NCBI GenBank assembly: GCA_019637395.1
Contig: JAHBVR010000010.1
Coordinates: 248,001 to 312,000 of the forward strand
Direction of reading: 5' to 3'
Length of the DNA stretch: 64,000 nucleotides
Source of the DNA: Vulcanimicrobiota bacterium
GTDB lineage: Bacteria; Vulcanimicrobiota; Xenobia; Xenobiales; JADMJV01
The number at the start of each line of letters is the position of its first letter. The first letter of the stretch is position 1. The notes below the pieces were generated by a model that was not told the origin of the DNA, searched no databases, and saw only the letters and a list, made by a program, of their open reading frames with translations. This document shows, in pieces, positions 35,986 through 44,240 of this stretch. The translations under genes were made by a program, and so were the position numbers.

Positions 35986-36569
35986 AGAGCGCCGGCTGCC
36001 AGTTCGGGATTGGGAGAGGCCGTCAAACTGGTCGATTGCGTCCCCGAGGTCCAACTCAGGCGCACGGCCCCTTCCAGCTTCTCCACCTTCAGGGTATCCA
36101 CGGCCATGAAGCGCAGGTCCTTCTCCAGAGAATCGCGGGCCAGGATCTGCTGCAAAGCCGTCGGCTCGATGGCCAGCACCCGGTCTCCCGGTAGCGGTGG
36201 CGTGGCCGGCAGCCGGCGCCGCAGCAAACGGCCGTCCTGGACAGCGTAATGCAAGACCTGGTTGCACTTCCACAGGTTCTGGTCGCTCAACTCCAGCACG
36301 GGCAGCAAGGCGACGGAAGTGGAGTCCACGCTGACCCCCGCCGGCGGGGTCGTTTCCAGGTCAGCTCGGAACTGGCGCCCGAACTGCAGCCCCAACAGCT
36401 CCTCATTAACCTCCGCCGTCAAGGGGCGAGACTTGCGTAAGAGTTCGATGACCACTTCGCTGCTGATAAGCAGAACCACCAGGGCCAGGGCCATGGCCAC
36501 CAGCACCTCCACCAGGCTGAACCCTTGCTTGCCTCGTCTGCGCTGCAAAATCGGCCTCCTTCCGCTCAA
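35982..36569 (-). CDS. PulJ-like pseudopilin
   Basis: A 195-residue protein with leader MSGRRPILQRRRGKQ and processing site G/FSLVEVLVAMALALVVLL, including Glu5. The post-helix LLGLQFGRQFRADLETTPP and overall size fit GspJ/PulJ minor pseudopilins. Start TTG at 36569 overlaps the preceding stop (TTGA). It corresponds in role to the gene at 21905-22480 in the first locus, though the two share little beyond the pilin helix. Confidence 0.85.
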   Translation of the reverse strand: MSGRRPILQRRRGKQGFSLVEVLVAMALALVVLLISSEVVIELLRKSRPLTAEVNEELLGLQFGRQFRADLETTPPAGVSVDSTSVALLPVLELSDQNLWKCNQVLHYAVQDGRLLRRRLPATPPLPGDRVLAIEPTALQQILARDSLEKDLRFMAVDTLKVEKLEGAVRLSWTSGTQSTSLTASPNPELAAGAL

Positions 36570-37945
36570 AGAGTAAATAACGGGTTGGCCACCGAGAAGA
36601 TATCCTGGCGGTTATTGGTGTCGTTTTCCACCAGGTTGGTGGCCTGGCTGGCAAAAACGATGCGCGAACCGTCGGCGCTGATGCGGGGAGAGCCACAGCG
36701 GCCGTTGGGCGGGGTGAATCCCAGTCCCCAGGAGACGCGTTTGCACACATTATTGAGCGTGTCGTAAACATAGACGTCCAGGAAACCATTGGTGTCGGAG
36801 CCGTCCAGATTGGTGGAGTCGGACTGAAAGACGACGAAGCGGCCGTCCCCGGAGATGCCCGGAAAGTCCGAGTCGCCATTGCCCTGGGTTCCGTCGCTGG
36901 CCACCGAGACCCGCCGGGTGGTGCCGGTCATCGTGTCGCGCACAAAGATGTCAGAAAACCCATTGGTGTCTCCGGCCACCAGGTTGCTGGCCTCCGAGTC
37001 AAAGACCACGAAGCGGCCGTTGCTGCTCAGAGCGACGCTATCGCTGAATCCGCCCAGGAAGCCGGAGTTGTTGTTGGCGGGAACGCCCCCCAGACCCACG
37101 CTGATCAAGGTGGTGGCGCCGGTGGCCGGCTGCTTCAAGAAGACATCGCGGAACCCGTTGGTGTCACCGGTTACCAGGTTAGTGGCCTCCGAAATAAAGG
37201 CCACGAAATTGCCGTCCTTGGAAATTTCAGCCCCGTAAGAATCGCCGTCACCTTGCACGCCAGCTGAATCTGTGCTAATCAGGCTAATGCTATTGGTGCT
37301 GATAATACGTAAGAAAACATCTTCGAAACCATTAGTGTCAACGGGCACCAGATTAGTGGCCAGGGATTCAAAGGAGACCCGGTCCCCATCTGCGGAGATC
37401 CCGACATTGGCACTGCTTTCGTTGCCCTGCACGCCTCCCGCCGACACGCTCAGACGCACAATGGCACCACTGCTGCGATCTTTGCGAAAGGTGTCGATGA
37501 AGAAATTGGTGTCGCCCGGCACCAGTGTCTGGGCAGCCGACTGGAAGGCCACGAACTGGCCGCTGGCCGAAACTTTGGCTTGTACGCTGCCGCCCACGGT
37601 GGGGGCGACTCCGGCGGCGTCGGTGCTGACGATGGCCAGAGTCTGAGCGGTCCGATCTCGGGCAAAAACGGCCCCGTTGGGATTGGCTCCGAAGGCAAAG
37701 GACTCAAACACGATCAGGCCACCGTTGGCAGTGATATCCGGAGTCCCTCCATCCCCCTGGGCCTGGCTGCTGTCCACACTCTCGCGCACGATGCCGGTGG
37801 TGGGAGTCGGCGTCGGGGTGGTTGTGGCTGTCGGCGAGACCGTTGGAAACGGGCCGGTCCACACGAACTGTTCGTCGCTGCCGCAGCCGTAGGCCAGCAG
37901 TGCGGCGCTCAACACGGCGGCACCTCGCCAGAAGTTCTTAGACAT
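36566..37945 (-). CDS. TolB-like beta-propeller lipoprotein
   Basis: A 459-residue exported lipoprotein: MSKNFWRGAAVLSAALLAYGC ends in a lipobox (LAYGC), followed by a Pro/Thr linker. The body is about seven blades of roughly 52 residues, each built as VAFxSxATNLVxGDTNGxxDVFxRD then TTxxSVxxxGxQGNGxS and ISxDG. This is the TolB/PD40 propeller class. It begins three bases after the PilX-like gene and overlaps the following pseudopilin gene, so it is part of the assembly operon. In the first locus the matching propeller is fused to a pseudopilin instead. Confidence 0.88.
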   Translation of the reverse strand: MSKNFWRGAAVLSAALLAYGCGSDEQFVWTGPFPTVSPTATTTPTPTPTTGIVRESVDSSQAQGDGGTPDITANGGLIVFESFAFGANPNGAVFARDRTAQTLAIVSTDAAGVAPTVGGSVQAKVSASGQFVAFQSAAQTLVPGDTNFFIDTFRKDRSSGAIVRLSVSAGGVQGNESSANVGISADGDRVSFESLATNLVPVDTNGFEDVFLRIISTNSISLISTDSAGVQGDGDSYGAEISKDGNFVAFISEATNLVTGDTNGFRDVFLKQPATGATTLISVGLGGVPANNNSGFLGGFSDSVALSSNGRFVVFDSEASNLVAGDTNGFSDIFVRDTMTGTTRRVSVASDGTQGNGDSDFPGISGDGRFVVFQSDSTNLDGSDTNGFLDVYVYDTLNNVCKRVSWGLGFTPPNGRCGSPRISADGSRIVFASQATNLVENDTNNRQDIFSVANPLFTL

Positions 37946-37948
37946 CAG

Positions 37949-39550
37949 TTACCTCCAGGAAATCTGTTGAATGGGCAAGCTCAGTCGCAACTGGCTCTCT
38001 TTGGCGATAAATTTATTCAGATCCAGCGAAAAATGCCCCTCGGCCAGGGACTTGCGCTCCAGTTCTTTCTGATACTCTTCGTCGAGCCGGGCAACCTGGG
38101 GCTTGAGGTTTTCGATGGCCTTAGCTTGCTGCTGAGTGAAGAAGGTTCGCCAGTCGCTATAGGGCTGGGGGGGGAGTTGCCCTGTCCGCTCCATGGTTCT
38201 GGCCCCTTCTTCGGCACTGGCAAAAACATCTAATCTCCAGGCCATAGGTACGTGGGTGGCGTCCACCCGCTCGACGTTGAATCCGCCCTGGCCGTTGTTC
38301 ATGCTCGGGTCAAAGAAGTCCTGAGCCCCGCCCACTTTCACTCCCTGCCCCCTTCCGTCATCGGCGGGCGCGAAGGGGAGCAGCGGATACTTGATGGCAA
38401 AACTCTGGCCCACTTCGCTCTGCAGAGCGGTGACATTGTTCATCTTCAAAGGAGCGGCGGAGCTGCCGGAGTCGGATAGGAAAGCACCGACCAGCGTGAT
38501 CTTCTCGGCGGTGAACTGGCCCTGGCAGTAGAGCAGGCCATAGAGGTAGGTATCCGGACCCTTGCCCCGCACCGTTAGATCCCCGGTACAGCAGACCGCC
38601 AGCTCCTGATTGGAGCGCAGCGCCACCCCGTCCTCGATGACCACGTTGCCGTCCACGAAGACAGCCCCCAGACCGGAGATTCCGCCCCGAATGTGCAAGT
38701 TACCCTTGATGTAAAGCACCGCCTCGCTCAGTTCCAGGCCGCCGCTTTCAATGACCAGCCCGTCCGCCGCCCGGCACCAGCCACGCAACACGGTTCCCGG
38801 ACTGTTGGCCGGTAACTCCCGAAGAAAGGGCCGTCCGGCCGTATCATAACTCCTGACATCCAGGTGGGGCAGGTCCACCTTCTGATGCACCACCCCGCCG
38901 CGCACCACCGCCCCCCTCAGCTCGGCCCGCCCGGGTGTGCGCACCGCCCCCGCCACCGAGCTATTCCCCTCCAGCACCACGGCCGGATCGCCCGAGGACA
39001 AACTGGCCACATCAGCCGGATGGAGATTTTCCATGGTCATCGGATTGGGCAATTCATCCGAGTTCCTGATCGCGCCCACCAAAAAATTCCCCGTGACCGT
39101 GATCGGCCCGGTGGCCGCAATGGCAAATGGGTATTTGGGAGTGTGCAGAACGCATTTCAGGGCGCGTCGGGTCCTGCCCTGAACTCCCGTGGCCATCAAT
39201 AAGACACTGTGGGCCGGCACCGGCTGCTGCCCGAAGCCCATGGTGGGCTTGTCGGCGGCGTAATTGTTGATGGAATACGGCTCCTCTGGGGAAATGGCGA
39301 AGCTCAGCTTGCCCTTGGCTCCGTCCGGCATCTCGACTTGAAGCGGCCGGGCAAACTCAAAATCTCGTTGTACTTCAGCAATTCCCATCTGCAGTACACT
39401 ACGCGCCGCCTGCAGTGCGGCCTCCTCCTGGCGAAAAAAATTCATCTGAGTAGCGTTTCCGTAACTGGCCTGGAGAATAGCAGCTAACACCGAAGCCACC
39501 AGGGCCAGCACCATCAGGACATAAAGGAGAACGTGGCCTCGTCTCCTCAT
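37949..39550 (-). CDS. PilX-like protein with beta-helix-like domain
   Basis: A 533-residue protein. The N-terminus (MRRRGHVLLYVLMVLALVAS) is a PilX/GspK-type hydrophobic helix followed by AALQAARSVLQMGIAEVQRD. Residues about 150-370 are short regular beta strands (LYIKGNLHIRGGISGLGAVFV; VDGNVVIEDGVAL; GDLTVRGKGPDTYLYG), suggestive of a right-handed beta-helix like bactofilins. The C-terminal 110 residues are helical. It overlaps the upstream response regulator gene (ATGA). It is far longer than an ordinary PilX and may be a tip or surface component. Confidence 0.75.
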   Translation of the reverse strand: MRRRGHVLLYVLMVLALVASVLAAILQASYGNATQMNFFRQEEAALQAARSVLQMGIAEVQRDFEFARPLQVEMPDGAKGKLSFAISPEEPYSINNYAADKPTMGFGQQPVPAHSVLLMATGVQGRTRRALKCVLHTPKYPFAIAATGPITVTGNFLVGAIRNSDELPNPMTMENLHPADVASLSSGDPAVVLEGNSSVAGAVRTPGRAELRGAVVRGGVVHQKVDLPHLDVRSYDTAGRPFLRELPANSPGTVLRGWCRAADGLVIESGGLELSEAVLYIKGNLHIRGGISGLGAVFVDGNVVIEDGVALRSNQELAVCCTGDLTVRGKGPDTYLYGLLYCQGQFTAEKITLVGAFLSDSGSSAAPLKMNNVTALQSEVGQSFAIKYPLLPFAPADDGRGQGVKVGGAQDFFDPSMNNGQGGFNVERVDATHVPMAWRLDVFASAEEGARTMERTGQLPPQPYSDWRTFFTQQQAKAIENLKPQVARLDEEYQKELERKSLAEGHFSLDLNKFIAKESQLRLSLPIQQISWR

Positions 39551-40491
39551 GGCGCCCCTCTGGTGGCGGCCAGTTCGGGCAGTTCAAATTCCGCTGGCAA
39601 GCCGCCGCTGTAGGAGCGATCCCAGCAAAATCGGTAAAAGGAGGTCAGGGCGGGGGATGCTTCGCGCATCTCCAAGGGAGTGACCCGAACCACTGTCACC
39701 GAGGATAAATGCTCCGCCGCCATTGCCCCCTGGACGATTCGTTCGTACAGCACATTGAATTCGTTCTGTGGGATTTCGGACTGCTCGGAAGGCTGTACCT
39801 TCTGATCCTCGGCCCAGGACTCCATGTGCGAGCGCGCTTGCTGCAACGCCGCAATCCATTCCGCTACCGGCGCTCCCACAAAATCCTGACGCCGGGCCGT
39901 CAAATAAGAAAGTTCCACCTTTTCAAAGAGCTGCCAACAAGCCAGGGCGGTCGTGCGCAGTAACTTGCGAGAACGGATCAGAGTATAGAAGCTCTGTAGA
40001 AACTCCCCACGGACCTGCTCGAGCTTCTGCATCGAATGAGTCTGCAGTGCCTTGAGACGATTCTGAACCAATTGTTTAGGTAATTGCAAAAGCCGATTGA
40101 GCAGGCCTTCGTTGAAGTGCTGCGTTTGGCGGCTTTTGCTGCAGCGACTTAGCGCTTTGCGCAACTCCTCGTGATCGAACGGTTTATAGAGATAATTTTG
40201 GACCAACAATTTCGCCGCTCGCAGCGGCACTTGCTCGTCCGCATAGCCCGTCATCACCACGCATTGAGCCTGAGGGCGGTATTGTTTGAGCTTGGACACC
40301 ACCTCGACCCCGTCCATCTCACCGGGCAGGCGCACGTCGGTCAAAATTACGTCAAAAGGAAAGTCTCGACCCATCCTCAGGGCCGCCGAACCGTCTTCAG
40401 CGGTCTGGATCTCAAACTCTTCATCCAGGGTCTCGGCAAGCAATTCCCTCAGATTCTCGTCATCTTCAATGATGAGGAGGCGGGGCTTCAT
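39547..40491 (-). CDS. Response regulator with the same unknown output domain
   Basis: A 314-residue protein. The receiver domain (residues 1-120) has LLIIEDDENL, phosphoacceptor Asp52 in ILTDVRLPGEMDG, CVVMTGYAD and YLYKPFD. The C-terminal 190 residues lack any known output fold but share spaced similarity with the regulator at 18079-18936 (FYTLIRSRKLLRTTALACW; YERIVQGAMAAEHLSSVTVV; final FYRFCW). The ATG at 40491 overlaps the stop of the platform-protein gene, and its own stop overlaps the PilX-like start. No histidine kinase is adjacent; the kinase at 18940 or the Ser/Thr kinase in this operon are candidate partners. Confidence 0.88.
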   Translation of the reverse strand: MKPRLLIIEDDENLRELLAETLDEEFEIQTAEDGSAALRMGRDFPFDVILTDVRLPGEMDGVEVVSKLKQYRPQAQCVVMTGYADEQVPLRAAKLLVQNYLYKPFDHEELRKALSRCSKSRQTQHFNEGLLNRLLQLPKQLVQNRLKALQTHSMQKLEQVRGEFLQSFYTLIRSRKLLRTTALACWQLFEKVELSYLTARRQDFVGAPVAEWIAALQQARSHMESWAEDQKVQPSEQSEIPQNEFNVLYERIVQGAMAAEHLSSVTVVRVTPLEMREASPALTSFYRFCWDRSYSGGLPAEFELPELAATRGAP

Positions 40492-41642
40492 AGGCTTCGC
40501 AGCACCTGATAGACGGGCCAAAGACCCAGAAGCGCCGCTCCCCCGCAGATCACTCCCTGCACTGTCATAATGGCGGGCTGCAGCAATGCCACCATGCGCT
40601 CTATTAAAGTATCAAATTCCGTTTCGGCGTGGCGTACGTAACTCTGCAGACAGCGGGGTAAAGTGCCGCTTTCCTCACCGGTGCTGACGAACTGCAAGAA
40701 GATTTCAGGGAAAAATCCTGTACCCTCCAAAGCCTTGTGCAAACTGGCTCCGTCTTCAAGCGACCTGGTCACAATTTCCAAAATCGTTTTTAGGAAGGGA
40801 CTCGGAGTACTGGTCAGCATCAGCCTCAAGCCTTGAGCCAGAGGAACCCCGGCTTCCAGCAAGTCGGCAATGTGGCGAGCCACAGCCACGGTGGGAGCAA
40901 TCCGCAGAAATTCCAAGCCGCGCCAGCGAAAAAGAATCTTTTCGAGCGAGTAGCGGTACCCTTTGCTGGCCCAGACCAGTGCCAGGGCCAAACAACCCAA
41001 AGCCAGCAAGACCCCCGCCAGCAAAAACCAGCGCACATCCAAAACCGTAAGCACCGTAGCCAGCCACGGGGGGGGCGGCGCCAGGCTGGCGGCGACCTCC
41101 ATCACCGGGCGCATGACCAGAAGGAGAACCAGGGTTAGAGCCACGGAGGTCACACATAAAAAGGCCGGGTAAGTGAGTTTCGATACCAAGGAGTCGCGCA
41201 GAGCGACTCGCTTTAACTCCTGCTCAGATAACTTGCCCAGGGCTGCGGGAACCGTGCCGGCTTCGTTGGCCACCACCATCGCGCTGATTTGATAGGGAGT
41301 GAATAGTTGGCTTTTCTCCATCGCCTTCGGCAACGAACCACCGGACTCCACTGTCTCCAGGCAGACTTCCAGTGCCTTCGGGCCACCCTGACAGAGAACT
41401 CTCAAAGCCCTCACAATGGGCATGTTGCCATCCAGCATTACGCTAAGGCAGAGTAGATTCCGACTTCGCTCCCGTGGGCTCCAAGGAGCGCCCCGATTGA
41501 ACCTCTCGACACCTCGCCGGAAAACCTCTTGCCAGGACTCCCTCGCGGGACGATTTTTTGCGTCCAGGAGGGAGCGCCCGCGAGGACTTCGCAGTCGAAG
41601 CCCGGCGATCTCCTTTTCCAGTTGCGCTCCTGCATCCGACAT
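40488..41642 (-). CDS. GspF/PilC-type platform protein, second copy
   Basis: A 384-residue inner-membrane protein with two T2SSF domains: LCLSVMLDGNMPIVRALRVL and VVANEAGTVPAALGKLSEQ in the first, ARHIADLLEAGVPLAQGLRL and FVSTGEESGTLPRCLQSYV in the second. Three hydrophobic helices are visible (KLTYPAFLCVTSVALTLVLLL; FLLAGVLLALGCLALALVW; C-terminal ICGGAALLGLWPVYQVL). The first 60 residues are a charged N-terminal extension. It heads the minus-strand operon of the second secretion/pilus locus and diverges from the small pseudopilin at 41700. It is clearly paralogous to, but diverged from, the protein at 25406-26533. Confidence 0.9.
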   Translation of the reverse strand: MSDAGAQLEKEIAGLRLRSPRGRSLLDAKNRPARESWQEVFRRGVERFNRGAPWSPRERSRNLLCLSVMLDGNMPIVRALRVLCQGGPKALEVCLETVESGGSLPKAMEKSQLFTPYQISAMVVANEAGTVPAALGKLSEQELKRVALRDSLVSKLTYPAFLCVTSVALTLVLLLVMRPVMEVAASLAPPPPWLATVLTVLDVRWFLLAGVLLALGCLALALVWASKGYRYSLEKILFRWRGLEFLRIAPTVAVARHIADLLEAGVPLAQGLRLMLTSTPSPFLKTILEIVTRSLEDGASLHKALEGTGFFPEIFLQFVSTGEESGTLPRCLQSYVRHAETEFDTLIERMVALLQPAIMTVQGVICGGAALLGLWPVYQVLRSL

Positions 41643-41687
41643 TTAACTGATTTTGACACCTACTTCAGCAACGCCTCCCCAGTATGC

Positions 41688-41699
41688 TAGATTAAAAAG
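41688..41699 (+). promoter_or_regulatory. Candidate leaderless -10 element for the small pseudopilin
   Basis: TAGATT at 41688-41693 is followed by six bases (aaaaag) before the ATG at 41700. The same spacing occurs before the genes at 17690 and 42160. Confidence 0.35.
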
Positions 41700-42065
41700 A
41701 TGCATCGACGCTCTGGCATTCTGACCGAGGCTATCATTTCCCAGCAAATCCTGGTGATTCTCCTCATCCTGGCGACAGGGATCCTGATCACGGCAATCAT
41801 GAGAGAACGAAAATCCCGGCAAACGGCATACGCCTGGGCCCTCGCTCAAGAAATCTTGCAAGAAACCGATTGGGGGCAAAAACCGGAGGCTAAATCCGTC
41901 GAACGTGCCGGAGTTCTGTATACGGCAAAGACAGCCTGGACACCAATCTCGCCCGGTTACCCGCCGGAACGGAGCCAGCTTCTTCGGGTGGAGGTTGCCT
42001 GGAAAGACGGAGACGTCACCTTTGCAACGGTGAAACGACCTCAACTGGGCCAACCCCAACCCTAG
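41700..42065 (+). CDS. Small GspI-like pseudopilin with atypical processing site
   Basis: A 121-residue protein: MHRRSGILTEAIISQQILVILLI then a hydrophobic helix, LAQEILQETDW and a beta-rich tail (LLRVEVAWKDGDVTFATVKR). The size, the QEILQE segment and the tail resemble GspI/PulI minor pseudopilins. If cleaved after Gly, the Glu falls at position 4; cleavage after Ser would restore Glu5. It diverges from the platform-protein operon with only 57 bp between, so the two are probably co-regulated. Confidence 0.7.
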   Translation: MHRRSGILTEAIISQQILVILLILATGILITAIMRERKSRQTAYAWALAQEILQETDWGQKPEAKSVERAGVLYTAKTAWTPISPGYPPERSQLLRVEVAWKDGDVTFATVKRPQLGQPQP

Positions 42066-42079
42066 CCTATACGAAGAAT

Positions 42080-42107
42080 CTGGTCCCCACCACCATCAGG
42101 GGGCCAG
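42080..42107 (+). terminator. Terminator-like hairpin after the small pseudopilin gene
   Basis: A 9-bp stem CTGGTCCCC/GGGGGCCAG with one G-U pair and a 10-base loop lies 15 bases past the stop codon at 42065. There is no T tract, so it is either a weak intrinsic terminator or only a stabilising hairpin. Confidence 0.35.
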
Positions 42108-42147
42108 TGCACTGATCCTGGTCATACTCCGCCTGTGGGAGTCAGTC

Positions 42148-42159
42148 TAGACTGCTCCT
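42148..42159 (+). promoter_or_regulatory. Candidate leaderless -10 element for the dehydrogenase gene
   Basis: TAGACT at 42148-42153 lies six bases before the ATG at 42160 with no Shine-Dalgarno sequence. It is part of the 10-bp palindrome AGTCTAGACT (42144-42153), which might also be a protein-binding site. Confidence 0.35.
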
Positions 42160-43155
42160 ATGCGCACCGCCTTTTTCAGCACTCATCGCTTCGATCGTGA
42201 TTCCTTTCAAACAAACGAGCACGACATCAGCTTCTTCGAAGCCTCCCTGGATGATTCGACAAGCTCGCTGGCCACAGGCTTTCCCGCCGTCTGCGCCTTC
42301 GTGAACGACCGCCTGAATACGGCGGTGCTGCACAAGCTCAAAGCGGGAGGCACGCAGTATATCGTGCTGCGCTCGGCCGGCTTCAACCACGTGGATCTGG
42401 AGTCGGCCACGCAGCTCGGCCTCAAGGTGGCCCGTGTGCCGGCCTATTCGCCCAATTCCGTCGCCGAACACACAGTAGGCCTTATGCTGTGCCTGAACCG
42501 CAAGCTGCATCGCGCCTATGCCCGCACCCGCGAGCATAATTTTCTCCTCGACGGACTGCTGGGCTTTGACTTCTGCGGACGCACCGTGGGCCTGGTTGGG
42601 GCCGGAAAAATTGGCGGTCTGGTCCAAAAGATCATGCAGGCTTTCGGCTGCCGGGTCCTGGTCTCCGACCCCGCCCTGCCCGACTCGCTGGAGCTGGCGG
42701 AACTGCTGAGCCAGAGCGATATCGTAAGTCTGCACTGTCCCCTGACACCCGCCACCCACCATCTTATTGGCAGAGCTCAACTGGCGGTTATGAAACCAGG
42801 AGCTATGCTCATCAATACGGGTCGAGGCGGGTTAATCGACAGCCGGGCCGTGTTGGCCGCCCTGAAGTCCGGCCAACTGGGCGCCCTGGGGTTGGACGTC
42901 TATGAAGAAGAGGAGTCCCACTTTTTCCGTGACCTGTCGGACAAACCCCTCCAGGACGACATCCTGGCTCGGCTGCTAACCTTTCCCAACGTACTCATCA
43001 CCGCCCACCAAGGATTCTTTACTCAAGAAGCGCTCGCCAACATCGCCCGAACGACACTGGAGAACCTCAGCTCCTTTGAAAGGAAAGGAGAAGCCCCTGG
43101 CCCCAACCGTCTACCCTACCATGGAGCTTCGGCTCTAAGTTCCTCCAGCGAATAA
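42160..43155 (+). CDS. ldhA: D-lactate dehydrogenase-type 2-hydroxyacid dehydrogenase
   Basis: A 331-residue NAD-dependent D-2-hydroxyacid dehydrogenase, reducing pyruvate-like oxoacids in the cytoplasm. VLRSAGFNHVDLESA carries the substrate-binding Arg, GLVGAGKIGGLVQKI is the GxGxxG nucleotide loop, VSDP the acidic end of the second strand, INTGRGGLID the catalytic Arg region, LGLDVYEEE the catalytic Glu and ITAHQGFFTQEAL the catalytic His. The AYSPNSVAEHTVGLML segment is typical of the LdhA subgroup. The last 40 bases overlap the convergent glycosyltransferase gene. Specificity for pyruvate is inferred from family resemblance. Confidence 0.9.
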   Translation: MRTAFFSTHRFDRDSFQTNEHDISFFEASLDDSTSSLATGFPAVCAFVNDRLNTAVLHKLKAGGTQYIVLRSAGFNHVDLESATQLGLKVARVPAYSPNSVAEHTVGLMLCLNRKLHRAYARTREHNFLLDGLLGFDFCGRTVGLVGAGKIGGLVQKIMQAFGCRVLVSDPALPDSLELAELLSQSDIVSLHCPLTPATHHLIGRAQLAVMKPGAMLINTGRGGLIDSRAVLAALKSGQLGALGLDVYEEEESHFFRDLSDKPLQDDILARLLTFPNVLITAHQGFFTQEALANIARTTLENLSSFERKGEAPGPNRLPYHGASALSSSSE

Positions 43156-44240
43156 AAAGTGCCGCGCCAGACGATGCCCCCGCGCCGCATCCCCAACCAG
43201 CAAGATCTCAACATGATGAAGACCATCAGCACCCCGGCCAGCGGAAAAACCAGCCCGGCCCAACGAGGGCTCCCCAGCCCGGGAGCGCTACTCAGCGCGC
43301 ACACCTGCATGCACAGGAATCCCAACAGGCCCCACCAGAAAGAACCGCAGCTCCAAAGCCATAAGGGAGCCAGCGAGCCCACCAGCGTGATCAGCGAGGC
43401 CAGCGCCGCAAATCCCGGTGAATAGCCCAGGCCCCCAAAAGCGTTTTTTTCCAACACCTGGACCTGGTCGCGCAGTCCCGCCGCCCACCGCACCCGCACG
43501 GCCTGACCCGCGCCCACAAAGCCCTGGCGAAAACCCCGCCCCTTCACCAGTCGCCCCAGCTCCATATCATCCAGCACCTGCATGGCCAGTGCCGAATGAC
43601 CGCCCAGCTGGCGGTAAACGGAAGCGCGCACCAGGTTAAAGGCTCCCACCCCCACATAAAAAGGCCCCGGACGGTCCACCAGGTCGGGACGGTAGCGGAA
43701 AAAGAAAGCGGTACAGAAGAAGCTCACAAAGATCTTCTCCCAAAACGTTCCGCACACCAGTCGAGGCCCCAGGCACAGATGGTCCAGTTTCCGCTCCATA
43801 GCCAGCGATACCGCCCGCTTGAGAGCATCCGGTTCAAAGTGAACATCCGCGTCAGTAAAAAGCAGCCATTCCCCCCGGGCCGCTCGACCGGCCAGCTGGA
43901 GCGCATGGGTCTTGCCCAGCCAGCGAGGCGGCAACTCCTGGACGTGCACCACACGGACCCGGCCGTCGCCGGCAGCCAGGCTTTCCATCAAGTCTCCGGT
44001 GGCGTCGCTCGAGCGGTCGTTGACCAGCACCACCTCCAGGTCGGGATAGTCCACCGCCAGCAAGGATTTGAGCGCCTCGACCAGGGTTGCTTGCTCGTTA
44101 CAGGCGGGAATCAAGACCGACAGCCTGGGCAGCTCGGCGGCCACTCGCTCCGGCAGCATTTCCAAACGCAGCGCCACCCGCACCTGGGTGATGGCCACCA
44201 GCACCCAGGCGATGGTGGCCAGCAGGGCCAGCCCGGTCAC
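43116..44240 (-). CDS. GT2 family glycosyltransferase, HpnB-like
   Basis: A 374-residue membrane-associated glycosyltransferase. An N-terminal hydrophobic anchor (TGLALLATIAWVLVAITQV) precedes a GT-A domain: SVLIPACNEQATLVEAL, VLVNDRSSDATGD, WLGKTHALQLAG, LLFTDADVHFEPDALKRA (metal-binding DxD) and VLDDMELGRLVKGRGF (catalytic acidic motif). Three or four C-terminal hydrophobic helices follow. The order and the WLGK..ALQ motif resemble HpnB and hydroxychlorobactene-type transferases, which glycosylate lipids, but no hopanoid or carotenoid genes are adjacent. Start GTG overlaps the methionine aminopeptidase stop (GTGA). Confidence 0.87.
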   Translation of the reverse strand: MTGLALLATIAWVLVAITQVRVALRLEMLPERVAAELPRLSVLIPACNEQATLVEALKSLLAVDYPDLEVVLVNDRSSDATGDLMESLAAGDGRVRVVHVQELPPRWLGKTHALQLAGRAARGEWLLFTDADVHFEPDALKRAVSLAMERKLDHLCLGPRLVCGTFWEKIFVSFFCTAFFFRYRPDLVDRPGPFYVGVGAFNLVRASVYRQLGGHSALAMQVLDDMELGRLVKGRGFRQGFVGAGQAVRVRWAAGLRDQVQVLEKNAFGGLGYSPGFAALASLITLVGSLAPLWLWSCGSFWWGLLGFLCMQVCALSSAPGLGSPRWAGLVFPLAGVLMVFIMLRSCWLGMRRGGIVWRGTFYSLEELRAEAPW

